From: DATAFF01 sp963744915
GTDB lineage: Bacteria; Pseudomonadota; Alphaproteobacteria; Rhizobiales; Aestuariivirgaceae
Length of the DNA stretch: 64,000 nt
Assembly (NCBI GenBank): GCA_963744915.1
Contig: CAVUUY010000007.1
Coordinates: 434,001-498,000, forward strand
Direction of reading: 5' to 3'
Below the pieces are notes generated by a model. That model was given only the letters and a program-made list of their open reading frames with translations, ran no database searches and was not told the origin of the DNA. Shown here in pieces: positions 50,762 to 58,492 of this stretch. Position 1 is the stretch's first letter, and each line of letters starts with the position of its first letter. A program made the position numbers and the translations under genes.

Positions 50762-51577
50762 GTGCCTTTGGGCATAGAAGATGGAGCCGTGCTGGCAGAG
50801 CCTACCGACCGTCGCATTACCGAGGCGCTCGCCCGCGCCATTGCCGGCATCGGCTCGGATCAGCATGTCGAACGGATGGTCGACCTGATCCGCGAGCTGG
50901 TGCCGCAGGATCTCGTCACCGTGACGCGCTACTCGACGACGCAGCGTCCGGAGTTCGTGTCGCATCGCAATTTCTCCGACGCCATGGTGCAGCGCTATCT
51001 CGAGATCTACTATCTGCATGACCCGTTCTTCCATTTTTGGCGGCGTCATCGCCGGCCGGGCGTGGTGCCGCTCAAGAGCTTTGCCGGGCCGGATGTGAAG
51101 CGGGGCCGCTATGTGGCCGAGTTTCTCGCCCACTCGGTGATCTGCGACGAGGTCGGGGTGCTCCTGGAGGACGGGCCGGGCTGGTGCCTCGGGATCTTTC
51201 TCGATCGCAGCAAGAAGGCGTTCAGCAGCGCCGAGATTACCAGGCTCGAAGGGCAGTTTCCGGTGTTTGCGGCGCTCCACGCGCTCGATACCAAGTCGCG
51301 CCGGCCGGGCTTCATGCGCACCAGCCAGCCGCCGGCGGTCGCCCGCCAGCTCGACGACAATCTGCCGCAGCGCCTGTGGCCGGACCTCAGTAGCCGCGAG
51401 CGGCAGCTGGTCGGACTGATCCTTGCCGGCTACCCGACGGCGCTGATCGCCAAGCGGCTCGCCATCTCGGTCGGAACGGTCAAGAACCACCGGCGCAGCA
51501 TCTACCGCAAGCTCGATATCACCACCGAGCGCGAGCTGTTCCTGCAGTATTTCACAGGCGCGAGCGGCGACATGTGA
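50762..51577 (+). CDS. LuxR-family transcriptional regulator, candidate regulator of the carboxylase operon
   Basis: From GTG 50762 (271 residues) the N-terminal 190 residues resemble an autoinducer-binding-type domain without clear AHL signature (QRYLEIYYLHDPFFHFWRRH). The C-terminal 60 residues are a LuxR helix-turn-helix: LSSRERQLVGLILAGYPTAL, IAKRLAISVGTVKNHRRSIY, RKLDITTERELF. Position, divergent from the beta-subunit gene and sharing a 67-base control region, suggests local regulation of that operon. Known acetone carboxylase operons use a sigma-54 activator instead, so this would be a different arrangement. Confidence 0.8.
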   Translation: MPLGIEDGAVLAEPTDRRITEALARAIAGIGSDQHVERMVDLIRELVPQDLVTVTRYSTTQRPEFVSHRNFSDAMVQRYLEIYYLHDPFFHFWRRHRRPGVVPLKSFAGPDVKRGRYVAEFLAHSVICDEVGVLLEDGPGWCLGIFLDRSKKAFSSAEITRLEGQFPVFAALHALDTKSRRPGFMRTSQPPAVARQLDDNLPQRLWPDLSSRERQLVGLILAGYPTALIAKRLAISVGTVKNHRRSIYRKLDITTERELFLQYFTGASGDM

Positions 51578-51665
51578 GCCGTGGCTCGGACGGCATCTTG
51601 CCGGCCCCGGAGCGAACCCCTCCGCCGATGCAATGCCGCCATGCGCCGTTTTCATCAGCTTGCAT

Positions 51666-51685
51666 ATTATAAGCCAACTTATTAT
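51666..51685. promoter_or_regulatory. Candidate MarR operator
   Basis: ATTATAAG (51666-51673) and CTTATTAT (51678-51685) form an imperfect inverted repeat (6 of 8 pairs) with a 4-bp spacer, 22 bases before the marR start. The AT-rich core in otherwise GC-rich DNA fits a MarR box and an overlapping promoter. Confidence 0.45.
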
Positions 51686-51707
51686 CTTTCCGCGGCAGGG
51701 GATTCCC

Positions 51708-52175
51708 ATGATGTCGAAAAAGCGCGATTTAGCTTTTACAATCAACGATGTAGCGCGCCTGCTGCGGAATTATGCCGACCAGAAGGCGGCACAATTCGGC
51801 ATGAGCCGGGCGAAATGGGCCGTTCTGGCCCGCCTCGACCGGTTCGAGGGGCTGAAGCAGGCGGAGCTTGCCGACATGCTCGATCTGCAGCCGATCAGCC
51901 TGACGCGGCTGCTCGACGGGCTGAGCGACAACGGTCTGATCGAACGCCGGCCCGATCCCGAGGATCGCCGTGCCAAACGACTCTATCTCACCCCGGCCGC
52001 GCGACCGCTGCTCGAGCAGCTGAGCGTGCTCGGCGAGGCGCTCAGCGAGACCGCCTTCGCCGGGATCGATCCGGCCGACGAAGCGCTGATGCTCGGGCAT
52101 CTCAATGCGGTGAAGGAGAACCTGCGCCGCGTCATTCAGCGCAAGCACGCCGCACTGGACAAGCGCTATGGCTGA
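51708..52175 (+). CDS. MarR-family transcriptional regulator
   Basis: The protein starts at ATG 51708 or 51711 (MMSKKRDLAFTINDVARLLR). It has the winged helix typical of MarR: KWAVLARLDRFEGLKQAELA, LQPISLTRLLDGLSDNGLIE, RRPDPEDRRAKRLYLT. It represses efflux genes until a phenolic or other ligand binds. The reading frame overlaps the HlyD-like gene by 8 bases, so the regulator heads an emrAB-type operon. Autoregulation through the 51666-51685 repeat is likely. About 155 residues, the usual size. Confidence 0.88.
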   Translation: MMSKKRDLAFTINDVARLLRNYADQKAAQFGMSRAKWAVLARLDRFEGLKQAELADMLDLQPISLTRLLDGLSDNGLIERRPDPEDRRAKRLYLTPAARPLLEQLSVLGEALSETAFAGIDPADEALMLGHLNAVKENLRRVIQRKHAALDKRYG

Positions 52176-53307
52176 ACCCGCACTCAAGCTCGCACCACAG
52201 CCGGATACCGCCGCAGTGCCGGGAAGGCGCCCCTCGGCGGAGCGGCGGCGGCGCCTCATCCGCATGCTGCTGCTGGTCGTCCTGCCGGCCATCATTGTCC
52301 TGCTCGGTGTCGGCTTCTACCTTTCCGGCGGCCGCTATGTCGCGACCGACAACGCCTATATCGGGGCCCAGAAAGTGCTCATCACGCCCGACATTTCGGG
52401 CAAGGTGCAGCGCGTGCTGGTGCGGGAAGGCCAGCATGTCGGCCTCGACGACCCGCTGTTCGAGATCGATCCCATTCCCTTCCAGCTCAACTTGAAGCAG
52501 GCGCAGAGCAAGCTCGACACCGCCAAAACCCAATTCGCCAGTCTCAAGAGCAATTACAGCTCGCTGAGCCGCCTCGTCGAGCTCGGCCAGAACACGGTCG
52601 ACCTCAGACGCCGCGACGTCGAGCGCAAGAGCTCGCTCGCTGCCAACAGGGCGGGCACGCAGGTCGACCTCGACAACGCCAAGGCGGCCCTCCTGCTTGC
52701 CGAGCTGCAGCTCGAGCTCGGCAAGCAGCAGCTCAGCTCCACGCTGAACCAGCTGCTCGGCGATCCCAATCTGACGGTCGAGCAATTTCCCGCCTATCTG
52801 CAGGCCAAGGCGGCCTATGACCAGGCCAGGCGCGACCTCGACCACACGGTGCTGAAATCGCCGATTTCCGGCACCGCAACCCAGGTCGACAGCATCCAGC
52901 TTGGCCGTTTCGTCACCGCCGGCATGCCGGTGTTCAGCGTGATCGACGCTTCGGCTCCCTGGATCGACGCCAACCCGAAGGAGACCGACATCACCTATCT
53001 CCGGTTGGGCCAGAAGGTCGACATCGAGGTTGATTCCTTCCCCGACCAGGCGTTCCACGGCACGGTCAGCTCGGTGAGCCCGGGGACGGGAGCGCAATTC
53101 GCCATCCTGCCGCCGCAGAATGCCAGCGGCAACTGGGTCAAGGTGGTCCAGCGCGTGCCGGTGCGGATCGCCTTCGACCCTGGCCAGGACCTGTCTCTGC
53201 TGCGCGCCGGCATGAGCGTGAACGTCGCCATCGACACCGGGCGCCGCCGCACCTTCGCCTCGTTGCTTGGCGCCGGCCCGACCCTTGCACGGGACGCCGA
53301 GCCTTGA
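52168..53307 (+). CDS. emrA: HlyD/EmrA-type membrane fusion protein
   Basis: A 379-residue membrane fusion protein: N-terminal membrane helix (LLLVVLPAIIVLLGVGFYLS, about residues 34-53), then the lipoyl half-motif TDNAYIGAQKVLITPDISGK, a long helical hairpin (QAQSKLDTAKTQFASLKSNY), the second half-motif LKSPISGTATQVDSIQLG, and beta-barrel domains. It links the inner-membrane pump EmrB to an outer-membrane channel. It overlaps marR upstream and emrB downstream (4 bases). The outer-membrane TolC-like partner is not in the window. Confidence 0.9.
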   Translation: MAEPALKLAPQPDTAAVPGRRPSAERRRRLIRMLLLVVLPAIIVLLGVGFYLSGGRYVATDNAYIGAQKVLITPDISGKVQRVLVREGQHVGLDDPLFEIDPIPFQLNLKQAQSKLDTAKTQFASLKSNYSSLSRLVELGQNTVDLRRRDVERKSSLAANRAGTQVDLDNAKAALLLAELQLELGKQQLSSTLNQLLGDPNLTVEQFPAYLQAKAAYDQARRDLDHTVLKSPISGTATQVDSIQLGRFVTAGMPVFSVIDASAPWIDANPKETDITYLRLGQKVDIEVDSFPDQAFHGTVSSVSPGTGAQFAILPPQNASGNWVKVVQRVPVRIAFDPGQDLSLLRAGMSVNVAIDTGRRRTFASLLGAGPTLARDAEP

Positions 53308-54860
53308 CTGCCATCGCCGCCAGCGCGCCGGCAGCCAGTCCGGGGCGCATCATGGTCACCATCTGCGCCATGAGCGCGACGATCATGCAGGCGCTCGACA
53401 CCACCATCGCCAATGTGGCGCTGCCGTATATGCAGGGCTCGCTGTCGGCCTCGCTCGACCAGATCAACTGGGTGCTGACGTCCTATATCGTCGCCTCGGC
53501 GATCATGACCGCGCCGATCGGCTGGGTGGCGGAGCGGTTCGGGCGCAAGCGGCTGTTCATCATCTGCGCTGCCGGCTTCACCTTCGCCTCCGTGCTCTGC
53601 GGCCTGGCGCAGAATATCGAGCAGATGGTCGCCTTCCGGCTGCTGCAGGGGGCGTTCGGCGCAGCGCTGGTGCCGCTGTCGCAATCGGTTCTGCTCGATG
53701 CCTACTCCGCCGAGGAGCGCGGCTCGGCCATGGCGATCTGGGGCATCGGCGTGATGCTCGGGCCGATCATGGGGCCGACGCTCGGCGCCTGGCTCACCGA
53801 GAACTACAGCTGGCACTGGGTGTTCTTCATCAACCTGCCGATCGGCATAATGACGGTCGCCGGCCTGATGATCTTCATGCCCGAGACGGCGCGCAGCAGC
53901 GCCCGGCGCTTCGACTGGTTCGGTTTCGCCGCGCTCGCCCTCGCGATCGGCTCGCTGCAGATGATGCTCGACCGCGGCGAGCAGCTCGGCTGGTTCGAAT
54001 CGAACGAGGTCGTTGCGGAAGGGGTGATCGCCGCCGCGGCCTTCTATTTCTTCCTGGCTCATTCGCTGACCGCAAGCTCCCCCTTCGTGCGCTTCGAGCT
54101 CTTCAAGGATCGGAATTTCGTCGCCGGATGCGTGTTCATGATGGTCATCGGCGTGGTGCTCTTCGGCACCATGGCGCTGGTGACGCCGTTCATGCAGCAT
54201 GTGATCGGCTATCCGATTCTGACTGCCGGGCTGCTGCTGGCCGCCCGTGGCGTGGGTACGCTCGTGGCGATGATCATTGTCGGGCGGCTGCTGAAACTGG
54301 TCGAGGCCCGTTATCTCGTGTTCACCGGGCTCACGCTCGCGACCATCACGCTGCACCAGATGGTCGGTTTCACCGACCAGACCTCGTCGCAATCGATCAT
54401 CATCGCAAGCTTGATGCAGGGCTTCGGTCTCGGGCTGGTTTTCGTGCCGTTGAGCACGGTGGCGTTTGCAACCCTGCCAGTCCATCTGCGCACCGAGGGG
54501 ACCGCCGTCCTGACGCTCCTGCGCAACATCGGAAGCTCGATCGGGATCTCCATCGTCATCGCCCAGCTGACCAACATGGCGACCCGCATGCACGCCAATC
54601 TCGCCGAGTCGATAACGCCATTCAATGACGCGATGAAGGCACCCGATGTGGCATCAATCATTAACATGGCCAGCAATTCTGGCCGCGCAATGATGGAAGC
54701 CTTGATCACTCAACAGGCCACCATCATTGCCTACGCAAATGACTTCAAGCTCTTAATGTGGCTAACGCTGATAACGATTCCCTTCGTAATCCTGATCGGC
54801 TCGGCGCGGCTGCCGCCGTCGTCCAGCGATGCCTCCGAGGCGGCAGCCGCGCTCGATTGA
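53304..54860 (+). CDS. emrB: EmrB/QacA-type multidrug MFS exporter (DHA2)
   Basis: The 518-residue transporter has 14 predicted helices. Motif A-like region WVAERFGRKRLFIICAAGFT, LQGAFGAALVPLSQSVLLDA, and motif C GIGVMLGPIMGPTLGAWLTE support the proton-antiporter DHA2 subfamily. It starts with TTG 53304 overlapping the emrA stop (TTGA), which fits translational coupling and would keep the pump amount tied to EmrA. Together with MarR and EmrA it forms a drug or phenolic efflux unit. Confidence 0.9.
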   Translation: MTAIAASAPAASPGRIMVTICAMSATIMQALDTTIANVALPYMQGSLSASLDQINWVLTSYIVASAIMTAPIGWVAERFGRKRLFIICAAGFTFASVLCGLAQNIEQMVAFRLLQGAFGAALVPLSQSVLLDAYSAEERGSAMAIWGIGVMLGPIMGPTLGAWLTENYSWHWVFFINLPIGIMTVAGLMIFMPETARSSARRFDWFGFAALALAIGSLQMMLDRGEQLGWFESNEVVAEGVIAAAAFYFFLAHSLTASSPFVRFELFKDRNFVAGCVFMMVIGVVLFGTMALVTPFMQHVIGYPILTAGLLLAARGVGTLVAMIIVGRLLKLVEARYLVFTGLTLATITLHQMVGFTDQTSSQSIIIASLMQGFGLGLVFVPLSTVAFATLPVHLRTEGTAVLTLLRNIGSSIGISIVIAQLTNMATRMHANLAESITPFNDAMKAPDVASIINMASNSGRAMMEALITQQATIIAYANDFKLLMWLTLITIPFVILIGSARLPPSSSDASEAAAALD

Positions 54861-54862
54861 GA

Positions 54863-55273
54863 TCAGCGCTGGACGATGACCATCCACATGACGCCAAAAC
54901 GATCCAAAACCATGCCGAATTTGCTCGAAAAGAACGTCTTTGTGAGCGGCATTTGCACCTGACCGCCATCGCTCAGTGCCGCGAACCTGCTATCCGCTTC
55001 GGCATCGTTGGCGACGCTGAGCGCGATTCCGAAACCGCGGAAATCCGGCTTGCCCGCGCAATGCCCGTCGGACAGCAGAAGAACGGTGTCGCCGAAGCGC
55101 AGCGCCGCATGCAGGATCTTGTTTTCGGCCCCCGGCGGCGTCATGCCGGACTTTGAATCGGGGCTGTCCTTGAACCGCGACATCATCTCGACTTCGGCGT
55201 CGAGAACGCGGCGATAAAATTCGATTGCCTCTTCGGCGCGGCCATCGAAGAACAGATATGGCGCGACTCTCAT
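54863..55273 (-). CDS. PhnB-type VOC protein
   Basis: ATG 55273 follows AGGAGG. The 136-residue domain reads MRVAPYLFFDGRAEEAIEFY, YRRVLDAEVEMMSRFKDSPD, LHAALRFGDTVLLLSDG and DRFGVMWMV. The GRAEEAIEFYRRV motif identifies the PhnB/3-demethylubiquinone-methyltransferase-like VOC group of uncertain function. It is convergent with emrB (2-base gap). Confidence 0.8.
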   Translation of the reverse strand: MRVAPYLFFDGRAEEAIEFYRRVLDAEVEMMSRFKDSPDSKSGMTPPGAENKILHAALRFGDTVLLLSDGHCAGKPDFRGFGIALSVANDAEADSRFAALSDGGQVQMPLTKTFFSSKFGMVLDRFGVMWMVIVQR

Positions 55274-55488
55274 GGAACCTCCTGTTTTTTTTGGCGAGGC
55301 GCGAACCCTAGTCGCCGACACCCGACACGTGAAGCGAAATCGCATGATCAATTCGACAACCCTGATCTGTATCGGATAAGGAGCTGCGAAGGGTGCGCGA
55401 CGAACCGATTCGAATGCATTGGCGTTGCGGAACCAATGGGTTGAGCAGGCACTTTCCTTCCTTCGCAAGACAACGAAAGGTGAAGCCG

Positions 55489-56046
55489 ATGATCTTACCG
55501 ATAGCCAGAGTTCTCCTGCTGAGCACGATACTGGGAGGGTTTGCGGTGAGCGCCAGCTTCGCCCAGGGAACGCAGGGCGGCCAGGGCCAGGGCGGTCAGA
55601 CCGAGGGTATGCAAGGCGGTGGCGGCGCCGGTGGCGGTGCCGGTGGCGGGCAGGTCGTTCCACCACCAGGGACGCCGCCGTCCGGCGCGAGCAAGCAATC
55701 CGATAAGAAGCAGCACGACATGCAGGACCAGCAGGGACAGTCCGGCGGCCAGGCTATGGACCACAAGAAGCATCGCGGCGAAGGCGAGCAGGCGGGCCGG
55801 CGAGACGGCGGGCGCGGGGAAATGGACATGCGCCGCGGCCGGCACGAGGGACGCCACCGCCGGGACGCACGCTTCCGCTATTATCACGGCGGTTTCTGGT
55901 ATGCCGACCCGTGGTGGACAGTGGTGGTCGGCAACGACCGGCATGTCAGGTGGTGCCGGCGGCACTATCCCAACTATCGGGCGGGCAGCAACACCTACAT
56001 CACCCCCCATGGGCGGCGTCGCGTCTGCGTGAGTCCGTTCGGCTGA
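55489..56046 (+). CDS. Secreted BA14K-like protein with Gly/Gln-rich linker
   Basis: From ATG 55489: signal peptide (ARVLLLSTILGGFAVSASFA), a low-complexity GQGGQ/GGAGG stretch, a His/Arg/Asp-rich charged region, and a C-terminal segment FRYYHGGFWYADPWWTVVVG ending CRRHYPNYRAGSNTYITPHG, then RRRVC. The last part resembles the BA14K motif (Brucella immunoreactive lectin-like), with two Cys. The protein is 185 residues. Exported and probably cell-surface or periplasmic. Function unknown. Length of the charged linker is unusual. Confidence 0.6.
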   Translation: MILPIARVLLLSTILGGFAVSASFAQGTQGGQGQGGQTEGMQGGGGAGGGAGGGQVVPPPGTPPSGASKQSDKKQHDMQDQQGQSGGQAMDHKKHRGEGEQAGRRDGGRGEMDMRRGRHEGRHRRDARFRYYHGGFWYADPWWTVVVGNDRHVRWCRRHYPNYRAGSNTYITPHGRRRVCVSPFG

Positions 56047-56144
56047 CAATCGCCGGGGGGGCGCGGTGATCCCTCCGCTGTCGCAAGAATGCCCCGATAG
56101 CGTGCTAAGCGCCCGACCGTTCCTGTAGGCGGTGGAGGATCGAC

Positions 56145-56294
56145 ATGAGCAATGTCGTATTCGCAGCGATTTGCGCTGTCATCGCGTTGTTCAGCGCACT
56201 TCAATCTCGACCCCATCCATCGGAATTTGATCCGACAGAGCAGGTGGACGGCGACGATTCACCCGCGGAAGGCGAAGACGGTCCGCGCAGTTGA
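56145..56294 (+). CDS. Small protein with N-terminal membrane helix (49 residues)
   Basis: A strong GGTGGAGGATC ribosome site precedes ATG 56145. The protein starts MSNVVFAAICAVIALFSALQ, one hydrophobic helix or signal anchor, followed by an acidic tail (DPTEQVDGDDSPAEGEDGP). TGA at 56292-56294. The ribosome site and clear topology argue that it is real. No family is recognised. Confidence 0.5.
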   Translation: MSNVVFAAICAVIALFSALQSRPHPSEFDPTEQVDGDDSPAEGEDGPRS

Positions 56295-56567
56295 GAACGA
56301 TCGGCGCCTCATGGTTGCGGCGCTTGGATCGGTTGCGACGTCCACGGAATTCTGCACACGGGTTTGTGATGGGACGGCCACGATCCTGACCATCTTTGTG
56401 GGGCAGTCTTCGCGCGCCGGTCATCAGCTCACGGCGGCTCATGACGGGTGAAGCGCGGCGGGGTTTGGACGAGGGCGCTTCTGTTAGTAATCGTCCGTGG
56501 GCGGGGCGGCGTCATGTCAGGGGCTTGGGCCGCCCCGCTTCGGTTTCGGTAAGAGATGCAAAGTTTA

Positions 56568-56592
56568 AAGGGCGGCCGCTCGGACCGCCCTT
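56568..56592 (-). terminator. Intrinsic terminator of the DUF892 gene
   Basis: AAGGGCGG (56568-56575) and CCGCCCTT (56585-56592) form an 8-bp stem with a 9-nt loop. On the minus strand the hairpin is followed by TTTAAACTTT. It lies 19 bases after the stop of the DUF892 gene at 56611. Confidence 0.75.
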
Positions 56593-56610
56593 CCGTGTAT
56601 CTAAGGCCGA

Positions 56611-57114
56611 TCAGGCGGCTTTCTTGTTGACCTTGCTCTCGGCAATTTGCGTCAGCTTCTTGTCGGCAGCCTTTTCCTCTTCGAGATTCTGCTGCAGCAC
56701 CCGGGCGCAATCGGGTCGGCCGAGCTGCTGGGCCCACGCGATCAGCGTGCCATAGCGCGTGATCTCATAATGCTCGACCGCTTGCGCCGAGGCGAGCAGC
56801 GCGGCATCGAGCACCTCCTTGTCGGCGATGTCGCCGGCTACCTCATTTGCTTCCTTGATGATGCCATCAATGGCCGGGCAGTCCACGGCCTTTGGCGCCT
56901 TCCCATGCATCTGGAAGACCTGCTCGAGCCGCTTTACATGGCCCTTGGTCTCCGTCAGGTGCTTCTCGAACCCTTGCTTGAGCTGCGAATCGGTGGTCTT
57001 CGAGATCATCGTCGGCAAAGCCTTGATGATCTGGTTTTCGGCATAATAGATATCCTGCAGGGTATGAACGAACAGGTCGTCCAACGTCCGAATGTCCTTT
57101 GTGAAAAGGCCCAT
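56611..57114 (-). CDS. DUF892 (YciE/YciF-like) ferritin-like stress protein
   Basis: From ATG 57114 (167 residues): TLDDLFVHTLQDIYYAENQI, IKALPTM, EKHLTETKGHVKRLEQVFQM, AVEHYEITRYGTLIAWAQQL and QQNLEEEKAADKKL, the dimetal-type four-helix set. The C-terminus is Lys-rich (SKVNKKAA). It is paralogous to the 25001-25531 protein. Its promoter has a perfect EcfG-type spacing (57156-57180), so expression under general stress is expected. It ends at a clear terminator. Confidence 0.88.
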   Translation of the reverse strand: MGLFTKDIRTLDDLFVHTLQDIYYAENQIIKALPTMISKTTDSQLKQGFEKHLTETKGHVKRLEQVFQMHGKAPKAVDCPAIDGIIKEANEVAGDIADKEVLDAALLASAQAVEHYEITRYGTLIAWAQQLGRPDCARVLQQNLEEEKAADKKLTQIAESKVNKKAA

Positions 57115-57155
57115 AAGCGCACTCCTTGGCGGTTGGTGGTGACTCCTGGGCTCAC

Positions 57156-57180
57156 AACGTGAGGCCGCGCCATGGGTTCC
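57156..57180 (-). promoter_or_regulatory. EcfG-type general-stress promoter
   Basis: On the minus strand GGAAC (57180-57176) is separated by exactly 16 bases from CGTT (57159-57156), the consensus of the alphaproteobacterial general stress sigma factor EcfG. The CGTT box lies about 42 bases upstream of the DUF892 gene start. The sequence match is visible. Sigma-factor use is inferred. Confidence 0.65.
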
Positions 57181-57256
57181 CCGCCAGGGCCTGATCTCCA
57201 AGGAATTTATTCGGACAAATTGGCGCGCCAGTCCTGCGCGTTGGGTCGGCGCTGGA

Positions 57257-57988
57257 TCAGAACGCCATTCCGCCCATGAATTTCCAGCTGACGCCGAGGC
57301 GGACGATGTTGTCCGTGAAGCCGACCTCGAAATTGTTGCAACCCAAGATCAAACCGCAAATGCCTTTTTCATCGGTGTACTCGTCATGGAGGAACTCGAC
57401 GCGGACAAGCAAATTATCGGTCGCGGCATACTCGAGACCGCCGCCGGCACTCCAGCCGGTTGCATGTCCGCCATCGTCGAGCCGATTATTGCCTTGCACG
57501 CCTCGACTGCTTTGCACATCGAAATCCGCGATGGCCAGTCCCCCTGCGCCATAGACGAACAACCGATCCAAAGCAAATCCGAGCCGGCCCCTGACATGGG
57601 CTGCCCAATCGATTCCATGTTGGAAACGGATGTCTTCTTCGATGGCTTCGCCGTTTACCGTGCCTTTGCCGTGTGCCGTGCCTTCGCCGTCGGCAGCAAC
57701 GCCACCGAAATCCATATCGAGACCGAAGACGAAGCTTCCCGCCTGGAAATTCACGCCGCCGAGCGCGCCGCCGACAAAGCCGTTGAAATCCCGTTCATAG
57801 CTCACATCCAGGCCGTCGATGGGGACTTTGTTCTGGTCGACGGTGACATTGGCCTGGACGAAGCCGGCATGGACGCCGCCATAGACGCCCGTCCAATCAT
57901 AGGGGGCGACATCGGCGAAGTAATCGGAAGCCTTTGCCGGTGACGCCAGCACAAGCGCAAAAGCAGCAGCAACAATCGCATTGCGCAT
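57257..57988 (-). CDS. Omp25/31-like outer-membrane beta-barrel protein
   Basis: The 243-residue protein has a signal peptide (MRNAIVAAAFALVLASPAKA) and an eight-strand barrel: APYDWTGVYGGVHAGFVQAN at the start, FNGFVGGALGGVNFQAGSFV in the middle, alternating hydrophobic/polar residues, and a final aromatic Phe (GVSWKFMGGMAF), the outer-membrane assembly signal. Such proteins are abundant in Rhizobiales and contribute to envelope stability. Two Cys at about residue 212 and 218 in CGLILGC are unusual for a barrel and may form a loop disulfide. Confidence 0.85.
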   Translation of the reverse strand: MRNAIVAAAFALVLASPAKASDYFADVAPYDWTGVYGGVHAGFVQANVTVDQNKVPIDGLDVSYERDFNGFVGGALGGVNFQAGSFVFGLDMDFGGVAADGEGTAHGKGTVNGEAIEEDIRFQHGIDWAAHVRGRLGFALDRLFVYGAGGLAIADFDVQSSRGVQGNNRLDDGGHATGWSAGGGLEYAATDNLLVRVEFLHDEYTDEKGICGLILGCNNFEVGFTDNIVRLGVSWKFMGGMAF

Positions 57989-58145
57989 GGATTACTCGCC
58001 TCGGCAGATCAAACCCAAATCACCATCCCTCTGAAAGTCTATGCCAAACGACAGCGGCGACAACCATTTCCGGTTGCTCGCCAACATGTTGCTGTCGCCA
58101 CCACCCTCTCCATCCTGATTGACAGGCCTTTCGGAAGGATGATAC

Positions 58146-58161
58146 TTAAGCATATGCTTAA
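58146..58161. promoter_or_regulatory. Perfect palindrome over the arsR start codon
   Basis: TTAAGCATATGCTTAA is a perfect 16-bp palindrome and its centre contains ATG 58154, the start of the ArsR-like gene. A repressor bound there would block both transcription and the start region, giving tight autoregulation. Confidence 0.6.
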
Positions 58162-58489
58162 CCATTCAACCGCTCTCGATCTCGCTTTCCAGGCTCTGTC
58201 CGATCCATCGCGTCGGGCGATGGTGGAGCGGCTGGTCCATGGACCTGCATCGGTCAGCGAGCTGGCGAAGCCGCTCGACATGACCCTGTCGGCGGTGGTT
58301 CAGCATCTGTCGGTTCTGCAGGCGAGCGGCCTGGTGCGCTCGCACAAATCCGGACGCACCCGCATCTGCAGCATCGAACCCAAGGCGCTGCAGGCGGCCG
58401 AGCGATGGATCGCCCAGCGCCGCAGCGTCTGGGAACGGCGGCTCGATCGCCTGGAGCGCTATCTCGCCGAAGCCAAAGCAAAGGAATAG
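58154..58489 (+). CDS. ArsR-type (SdpR-like) repressor
   Basis: The 111-residue winged helix from ATG 58154 shows LDLAFQALSDPSRRAMVERL, VSELAKPLDMTLSAVVQHLS and LVRSHKSGRTRICSIEPKAL. It has no metal-binding Cys pair, so it is of the non-metal ArsR group that is paired with an SRPBCC gene in many actinobacteria and alphaproteobacteria. The downstream SRPBCC gene begins 3 bases after its stop, so they are an operon. Autoregulation through the 58146-58161 palindrome is likely. Confidence 0.88.
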   Translation: MLNHSTALDLAFQALSDPSRRAMVERLVHGPASVSELAKPLDMTLSAVVQHLSVLQASGLVRSHKSGRTRICSIEPKALQAAERWIAQRRSVWERRLDRLERYLAEAKAKE

Positions 58490-58492
58490 TCC

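Noticed and set aside
48565..51021. 818-codon plus-strand frame opposite the beta-subunit gene
   Set aside because: Shadow frame. The minus strand has ATPase motifs and the expected length.
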